The position numbers and the translations under genes are program-made. The notes beneath the pieces are model-generated. The model worked only from the letters and a program-made list of their open reading frames with translations. It did no database searches and was not told the origin of the DNA. This document shows, in pieces, positions 6,645 to 11,796 of a stretch of 11,796 nucleotides of DNA. Every line of letters starts with the position of its first letter. Position 1 is the first letter of the stretch. Source of the stretch: an uncultured Clostridium sp. (lineage in GTDB: Bacteria; Bacillota; Clostridia; Lachnospirales; Lachnospiraceae); contig URUZ01000137.1 of the NCBI GenBank assembly GCA_900551225.1, positions 1 through 11,796 of the forward strand, given 5' to 3'.

Positions 6645-7544
6645 GTGGAGAAGAGCCTGACCGCTTCAAAAAACCGATGGAAGAAGACAGGGCTGGTGCT
6701 GTTGTTTGTTTTCCCAGCGCTGTTTTTCTATGGGACATTTAACCTTCTGGGTATCGCAAGGACATTTTACTACAGCACCATGGACTGGAAGGGCATAAGC
6801 GCCAACAAAACATTTATCGGTTTAGCCAATTATATAGCAGTGGCAAATGATTTAAACTTCTGGAACGCGTTAAAGAATAACCTGGTGCTGGTGGTGGTGT
6901 CCATGTTCATACAGATGCCCGGCGCCCTGCTTCTGGCACTGCTGATCAACAGCAAAATCAGATTTACCAAATTTTTCCGAACCGTATTTTTCATGCCCAT
7001 GCTGCTGTCGACCGTGGCTACGGGCATCATGTGGATCTTGTTTTATGACCCCAATTTCGGCCTCCTTGCAAAGCTGGTAAAGGCCATGCATATTCCGGTG
7101 TCAACTGCATTTTTGCAGGGGAATACAGCCCTGCCGTCCATTCTGCTTGTAATCTGCTGGCAGTTTATACCGTACTATATGATCATTTTCAAAGCCGGAC
7201 TCTCCAATGTTCCAGAGGAATTGTACGAGGCCGCGAAAATTGACGGAGCCAATTCCTGGCAGTGCTTTCTCAATATTACCCTGCCGCTGATCGTCCCCAC
7301 CATGAGAACCTCCGCTGTGCTGCAGCTGGTGGGCTCACTGAAATACTTTGACCTGTTTTACGTGATGATGGGCGGCGCTCCCAACAAGAATACGGAGCTG
7401 ATGGCAACCTATATGTATAAGAAGGGCTTCACGGAGTTCCAGATGGGATACGCCAGCACCATAGCGGCCTATATGTTTGTGATCTGTTTTGCCTTTGCCT
7501 GCGTATTCCTGTACATGACGTCCAGAAAGGGGGAGAAAGCATGA
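6645..7544 (+). CDS. Sugar ABC transporter permease, MalF/UgpA type
   Basis: Integral membrane subunit of a carbohydrate importer, 299 residues with six hydrophobic segments: about 16-37, 80-102, 114-134, 164-184, 219-241 and 271-291. The cytoplasmic EAA loop that docks the ATPase is EAAKIDGANSWQCFLNITLP (195-214). GGAGG at 6633-6637 sets the start at the GTG at 6645, seven bases on; a TTG at 6627 lies upstream of that ribosome site. The stop codon overlaps the next permease by four bases (ATGA), implying translational coupling and a heterodimeric pore. No ATP-binding subunit is in the window, so a shared MsmK/UgpC-type ATPase encoded elsewhere probably energises it. Xylo-oligosaccharide as substrate is inferred from neighbouring genes. 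Confidence 0.92.
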   Translation: MEKSLTASKNRWKKTGLVLLFVFPALFFYGTFNLLGIARTFYYSTMDWKGISANKTFIGLANYIAVANDLNFWNALKNNLVLVVVSMFIQMPGALLLALLINSKIRFTKFFRTVFFMPMLLSTVATGIMWILFYDPNFGLLAKLVKAMHIPVSTAFLQGNTALPSILLVICWQFIPYYMIIFKAGLSNVPEELYEAAKIDGANSWQCFLNITLPLIVPTMRTSAVLQLVGSLKYFDLFYVMMGGAPNKNTELMATYMYKKGFTEFQMGYASTIAAYMFVICFAFACVFLYMTSRKGEKA

Positions 7545-8374
7545 GTACAATGTCAAAAAAAGGGAAATACAGATTCTTGCTGTACGCGGCATGCCTTGTG
7601 ATCCTGGTTATAACCGGATTCCCCTTTGTGTTCCTGCTGATCAACAGCTTTAAGGATATGAAGGAATACCTGATGAATATATGGTCCCTGCCCTCAGTGG
7701 CCTATCTGGGCAATTACAAGGCAGTGCTGAAGCCGGATTTCCTGCGGTATTTCTTAAACAGCGCCTTTGTGTCGGGAGTCAGCGTATTTATGATCGTGCT
7801 GGTGTCGGCCATGGTCTCCTTTGCCTTCGCGAAGATGAAATTTAAGGGATCAAATGTTCTGTACTTTTTGATCATAGCGGGCATGATGATTCCCGTGCAT
7901 ACCACCTTGATCCCCACATTTACCCTGCTGAGCTCCATGCATTTAAATGACTCTCTGATCGGCCTGTGCGGGCCGTATATCAGCTACAATATCCCCATCT
8001 CCGTGTTCATTCTGACCCAGTTTTTCAAGGAGATACCACGGGAGATTGAGGAGGCCGCCATCATCGACGGCTGCGATACGGTGGGGATTTTCACAAAGAT
8101 CATGCTGCCCCTGTCCGGCGCGGGACTGTCCACTGTGACGGTGTACACCTTCCTGAACACGTGGAATGAGTTTATCAATGCCAATGTACTGATCAATACT
8201 ACAGCCAAAAAGACCCTGCCTCTGGGAATCAGGGAATTCTACGGGTTCCAGTCCGTCAACATTCCGGCCATCCTCACAGCCATCCTGGTGGGGTCGCTGC
8301 CGGTGATCCTGCTGTATTTCTTTGCCCAGGAGAAGGTTGTAAACGGTCTGACACAGGGCGCTGTAAAAGGCTGA
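7541..8374 (+). CDS. Sugar ABC transporter permease, MalG/UgpE type
   Basis: Second membrane subunit of the importer, 277 residues with about six hydrophobic segments (roughly 11-34, 72-95, 106-128, 139-160, 191-210 and 243-262). The EAA loop is EAAIIDGCDTVGIFTKIMLP (171-190), and the C-terminus QEKVVNGLTQGAVKG is the characteristic end of MalG-type permeases. GGGGGAG at 7529-7535 is five bases before the ATG at 7541, which overlaps the stop of the preceding permease. It would pair with that permease in the membrane. The solute-binding lipoprotein upstream is the obvious partner outside the cell. Confidence 0.93.
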   Translation: MSTMSKKGKYRFLLYAACLVILVITGFPFVFLLINSFKDMKEYLMNIWSLPSVAYLGNYKAVLKPDFLRYFLNSAFVSGVSVFMIVLVSAMVSFAFAKMKFKGSNVLYFLIIAGMMIPVHTTLIPTFTLLSSMHLNDSLIGLCGPYISYNIPISVFILTQFFKEIPREIEEAAIIDGCDTVGIFTKIMLPLSGAGLSTVTVYTFLNTWNEFINANVLINTTAKKTLPLGIREFYGFQSVNIPAILTAILVGSLPVILLYFFAQEKVVNGLTQGAVKG

Positions 8375-8400
8375 GCGCCCAGAGAAAAAGGAGGCAGCCA

Positions 8401-9984
8401 ATGGGCATTGTTCATAATCCCATATTAAAAGGGTTTAACCCGGACCCATCCATACTGAGGGTGGGGGATGACTACTATATCGCCACCTCCACCTTTGAGT
8501 GGTTTCCGGGGGTGCAGATCCACCATTCCAGGGATCTGGTCAATTGGAAGGTAGTGGCTCAGCCGCTGAACAGGAGAAGCCAGCTGGACATGGTGGGTGT
8601 CCCGGACTCGGGGGGAGTCTGGGCGCCCTGCCTGTCATGGAGCGAGGGCACATTTTACCTGGTGTACACCAACTCCCACACAAAGGACCGGCTGAAGGAC
8701 ACCCACAATTACCTGGTGACCAGCAGCTCCATTGACGGGGAGTGGTCGGAGCCGGTCTATATTAACAGCTACGGCTTCGACCCGTCCCTGTTCCACGACA
8801 CAGACGGCAGAAAATGGTTCGTGACCATGGAGACCGACTTCAGGGAGGGCAGGAACCGGTTTTCCGGCATTCTCTTGGAGGAGTATGACCACAGCCGGAA
8901 ACGCTGTCTGGGAAATGTGAAAAAGATATTTACAGGCTCTGGCCTGGGGCTGACCGAGGGGCCTCATCTTTACCACCTGGGAGATTATTATTATCTGATC
9001 ACAGCGGAGGGCGGAACGGAGATGGGCCATGCGGTTACAGTGGCCAGGTCCAGGCAGATTGACGGCCCCTATGAGCTGGACCCCGGGAATCCCATGCTCA
9101 CCTCACGGGATAAACCCTGGGCAAAGCTCCAGAGAGCGGGCCATGCCAGCATTGTGCAGGCCCCGGACGGAGAGTGGTTCATGGTCCACCTGTGCGGACG
9201 GCCGGTTGGAACGACGGTCCCGAGGGAAGGATACTGCATCCTGGGCCGTGAGACGGCGCTGCAGAACATTGTATTTGACGGGGAGGGGTGGATCAGGCTG
9301 AAGGGCGGCGGCAGCGAACCGCGCGAGACGGCTGTGGTGCCATGGGAGGCCCCGGAGCCGGGCCCGGTCCACAAGCGGTATACCTTCAGCCCGGACCAGC
9401 CGTGGGATATGGACTTCCAGTTTCTGAGACAGCCCATGGAGGCGGATGTGCTGTCCCTGACCGCGCGCCCGGGATATATGCGGCTCTACGGCAAAGAAAG
9501 CCTGCTTTCCAAATTCCGGCAGGCTCTGGTGGCCAGACGGCAGCAGTCCTTTGTCTTTGAGGCGTCCACCGCGGTTGACTTTGAACCGGATTATTTCAAG
9601 CAGATGGCAGGGCTTGTGTACTACTACAATACGACCCAGTATTATTATCTGAGAATCAGCCATGACATTGAGATGGGAAAAATGCTGGGGATTTTAAGCT
9701 GTGACAATGGGGTTTACTCGGAACCATTTGCCTATGTGAAACTGCCGGAAGGCAAAAAGGTGTGGCTGAAGGCGGCCGCTGACCATGAGACAGTGAAATT
9801 CTTCTACTCTCTGGACGGTGCCGGTTACACACAGTACGGGGGCGATTGTGATGCGCTGCGGATCTCCGATGAGCACATTGACACCTCCGCCTTCACAGGG
9901 GCGTTTATCGGTATGTGCGCACAGGATATGTCAGGATTTTCCAAATACGCAGATTTTGAGTATTTTGAGTACAGAGAAATGTAG
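8401..9984 (+). CDS. Glycoside hydrolase family 43, beta-xylosidase type (intracellular)
   Basis: Hydrolase of 527 residues that would remove xylose from the non-reducing end of xylo-oligosaccharides; alpha-L-arabinofuranosidase side activity is common in the family. The five-bladed propeller (about 4-300) carries the three expected catalytic acids: D15 in GFNPDPS (base), D127 in YGFDPSL (pKa modulator) and E186 in LTEGPHLY (acid). H248 in RAGHAS is a typical family histidine. Residues from about 320 to the end form the C-terminal beta-sandwich seen in GH43 beta-xylosidases of the XynB3 type. There is no signal peptide, so it acts in the cytoplasm on imported oligomers. AAGGAGG (8388-8394) precedes the ATG at 8401. 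The gene begins 26 bases after the permease stop and is followed 12 bases later by the GH3 gene, so all are probably cotranscribed. Confidence 0.92.
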   Translation: MGIVHNPILKGFNPDPSILRVGDDYYIATSTFEWFPGVQIHHSRDLVNWKVVAQPLNRRSQLDMVGVPDSGGVWAPCLSWSEGTFYLVYTNSHTKDRLKDTHNYLVTSSSIDGEWSEPVYINSYGFDPSLFHDTDGRKWFVTMETDFREGRNRFSGILLEEYDHSRKRCLGNVKKIFTGSGLGLTEGPHLYHLGDYYYLITAEGGTEMGHAVTVARSRQIDGPYELDPGNPMLTSRDKPWAKLQRAGHASIVQAPDGEWFMVHLCGRPVGTTVPREGYCILGRETALQNIVFDGEGWIRLKGGGSEPRETAVVPWEAPEPGPVHKRYTFSPDQPWDMDFQFLRQPMEADVLSLTARPGYMRLYGKESLLSKFRQALVARRQQSFVFEASTAVDFEPDYFKQMAGLVYYYNTTQYYYLRISHDIEMGKMLGILSCDNGVYSEPFAYVKLPEGKKVWLKAAADHETVKFFYSLDGAGYTQYGGDCDALRISDEHIDTSAFTGAFIGMCAQDMSGFSKYADFEYFEYREM

Positions 9985-9996
9985 AAGGAGGCAGTG

Positions 9997-11796
9997 ATGG
10001 CGGACTTTGAGAGAGAGGCGCGGGAGCTAGTGGGCAGGATGACCCTGGAGGAGCGGGCGGGGCAGCTCCGTTTTGATGCAGTGCCGGTGAAGCGGCTGGA
10101 TATTCCCAGGTATCACTGGTGGAATGAGGCCCTCCACGGGCTGGCCAGAGCGGGCACGGCCACCATGTTCCCCCAGGCCATTGCCCTGGCGGCCATGTTT
10201 GACGGGGAGGAAATGCAGGCGGTGGGTGACATCATATCCACTGAGGCGAGAGCCAAGTACAACGCATATTCAGGGGAGGATGACAGGGACATTTATAAAG
10301 GGCTGACCCTGTGGTCCCCCAATGTGAACATTTTCAGGGACCCCAGGTGGGGGAGAGGGCAGGAGACCTTCGGGGAAGATCCTTATCTCACCTCTGTTCT
10401 GGGTGTTGCGTACATAAAGGGGATTCAGGGGGACGGCAAATACCTGAAGGCGGCGGCCTGCGCAAAGCATTTTGCGGTGCACAGCGGCCCGGAGGAACTG
10501 CGCCATGAGTTTAATGCGGTGGTGACGGACAAAGATCTCTGGGAGACCTATCTGCCCGCCTTTGAGGCCTGTGTGACAGAGGCGAAGGTGGAGGGCGTCA
10601 TGGGGGCCTACAACAGGACCAATGGGGAGCCATGCTGCGCCAGCCAATTCCTGATGCAGGATATATTGAAGGGGAAATGGAAGTTTGACGGATATTATAC
10701 CTCGGACTGCTGGGCGTTAAAGGATCTCCATGAGAACCATCATGTGACGGACACGGCCACGGAGTCGGCGGCTCTGGCCCTGAAAATGGGCTGTGACATC
10801 AACTGCGGCAATCTCTATCTGAAGGTCATGCAGGCGTATCAGGAGGGACTTGTGACGGAGGAGGACATCACGGAGGCAGCGGTCCGGGCGATCAGAACCA
10901 GGATGCGCCTGGGACTGTTCGCAGAGGACTGTGAATATGATCAGATCCCCTATGATGTGGTGGGCTGCCGGGCGCACAGGGCAGCGGCCGTGCGGACGGC
11001 AGAGAAGTCCATTGTGCTGCTGAAGAATGAGGGAATTCTCCCGCTCAGCAAGGATATGAAAAAACTGGCGCTGATCGGTCCCAACGCGGACAGCAGATGG
11101 CCGCTGATCGCCAATTACCACGGCACTGCGCCCAGGTATGTGACTGTGCTGGAGGGAATTGAGACCGTGGCACCGGATGTGTTCCTTCAGTATTCGGAGG
11201 GGTGCCAGACCATGAGGGACAGGTCGGAAAGCCTGGCTCTCCCAGGCGACAGAGTATCCGAGGCCGTGATCACGGCCAGGGATGCCGGGGTGGCTGTGAT
11301 CTGCGTGGGCCTTGACGAGCGCTATGAGGGCGAACAGCAGGACGTGGGGAACCGGTTCGGCGTGGATGAGACCGGCATGGCGGATAAGCCCACCACAGCC
11401 CTGCCCGACGCCCAGATCCGGATGCTGGAGGCCGTGATCAGCACGGGGATTGACATTGTGATAGTGAATATGACGGGAAGCGCGGTGGACTTAAAATGGC
11501 TCCATGACACGCCCAACGTTAAGGCCATTGTCCAGGGCTGGTATCCGGGCGCAGAGGGAGGCCTGGCGGTCGCAGGCGTCCTCTTTGGGGATGTGAACCC
11601 CTCTGGAAAGCTTCCGGTGACCTTTTACACCTCGGCGGAGGGGATGCCCTCCATCACGGATTACGCCATGAAGGGCAGAACCTACCGCTACATGGAGGTT
11701 CCGGCCCTGTATCCCTTCGGCTATGGCCTCAGCTACACGGAGTATGGCTACAGCGGCCTGAAGACAAGGGATGAAGGGGACGGACTGGCGGTCACC
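9997..11796 (+). CDS. Glycoside hydrolase family 3, beta-xylosidase/beta-glucosidase type, 3' end outside window
   Basis: An open frame of 600 codons without a stop reaches the window end, so the gene is partial. AAGGAGG (9985-9991) is five bases before the ATG at 9997. The TIM-barrel domain (about 8-305) contains WWNEALHGLA (41-50), RDPRWGRGQETFGEDP (114-129), the substrate-binding KHF (157-159) and TSDCW, in which D237 is the expected nucleophile. The second domain (about 325-545) contains VGLDERYEGEQQD (437-449), where E444 or E446 is the likely acid/base. YPFGYGLSYT (572-581) normally leads into the fibronectin-III-like third domain, so roughly 100 residues are probably missing. The WWNEALHG motif favours xylosidase over glucosidase. 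No signal peptide is visible, so it is cytoplasmic and would act with the GH43 enzyme. Substrate preference is inferred. Confidence 0.92.
   Translation, partial: MADFEREARELVGRMTLEERAGQLRFDAVPVKRLDIPRYHWWNEALHGLARAGTATMFPQAIALAAMFDGEEMQAVGDIISTEARAKYNAYSGEDDRDIYKGLTLWSPNVNIFRDPRWGRGQETFGEDPYLTSVLGVAYIKGIQGDGKYLKAAACAKHFAVHSGPEELRHEFNAVVTDKDLWETYLPAFEACVTEAKVEGVMGAYNRTNGEPCCASQFLMQDILKGKWKFDGYYTSDCWALKDLHENHHVTDTATESAALALKMGCDINCGNLYLKVMQAYQEGLVTEEDITEAAVRAIRTRMRLGLFAEDCEYDQIPYDVVGCRAHRAAAVRTAEKSIVLLKNEGILPLSKDMKKLALIGPNADSRWPLIANYHGTAPRYVTVLEGIETVAPDVFLQYSEGCQTMRDRSESLALPGDRVSEAVITARDAGVAVICVGLDERYEGEQQDVGNRFGVDETGMADKPTTALPDAQIRMLEAVISTGIDIVIVNMTGSAVDLKWLHDTPNVKAIVQGWYPGAEGGLAVAGVLFGDVNPSGKLPVTFYTSAEGMPSITDYAMKGRTYRYMEVPALYPFGYGLSYTEYGYSGLKTRDEGDGLAVT

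Overview
The window is a complete-looking pentose and xylo-oligosaccharide utilisation locus from a Gram-positive, Clostridia-type bacterium, most likely a GC-rich member of the Lachnospiraceae. That placement is inferred from strong AGGAGG-type ribosome binding sites before nearly every gene, a typical lipoprotein signal, MalF/MalG-type permeases without a local ATPase, a LacI-type local regulator, a DUF4867 gene, and GC-rich genes around an AT-rich control region. No rRNA, tRNA, CRISPR array, transposase or phage gene was seen.

Layout: positions 1-79 hold no recognisable gene. A LacI-family regulator is on the minus strand (80-1105). A divergent control region of about 250 bp (1106-1357) holds a recognisable promoter for each direction and two inverted copies of an 11-base operator-like motif, one beside each promoter. 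To its right eight genes run on the plus strand to the window edge: xylulokinase (1358-2827), a DUF4867 cupin-like protein (2938-3558), an L-fucose/L-arabinose isomerase-family protein (3606-5096), a solute-binding lipoprotein (5153-6533), two ABC permeases (6645-7544 and 7541-8374), a GH43 beta-xylosidase-type enzyme (8401-9984) and a GH3 beta-xylosidase-type enzyme (9997 to beyond 11796, cut by the window end).

Proposed logic: the binding protein and permeases import short xylo-oligosaccharides, powered by an ATPase encoded elsewhere. The two glycosidases lack signal peptides and would release xylose, and perhaps arabinose, in the cytoplasm. The isomerase would make the ketopentose and the kinase would phosphorylate it for the pentose phosphate or phosphoketolase route. 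The regulator would repress the operon until a pentose or its derivative is present.

The points most worth a second look are these. (1) A run of twelve G at 5309-5320 shifts the binding-protein gene out of frame; one G fewer restores a full 459-residue lipoprotein, so it is a phase-variable tract, a slippage site or a sequencing error. (2) There is no classical xylose isomerase; a FucI-family enzyme occupies its place. (3) An uncharacterised DUF4867 protein with a possible metal-binding cupin site sits between kinase and isomerase. (4) The two operator-like sites are about 137 bp apart, close to a whole number of helical turns. (5) A strong hairpin separates the binding-protein gene from the permease genes.
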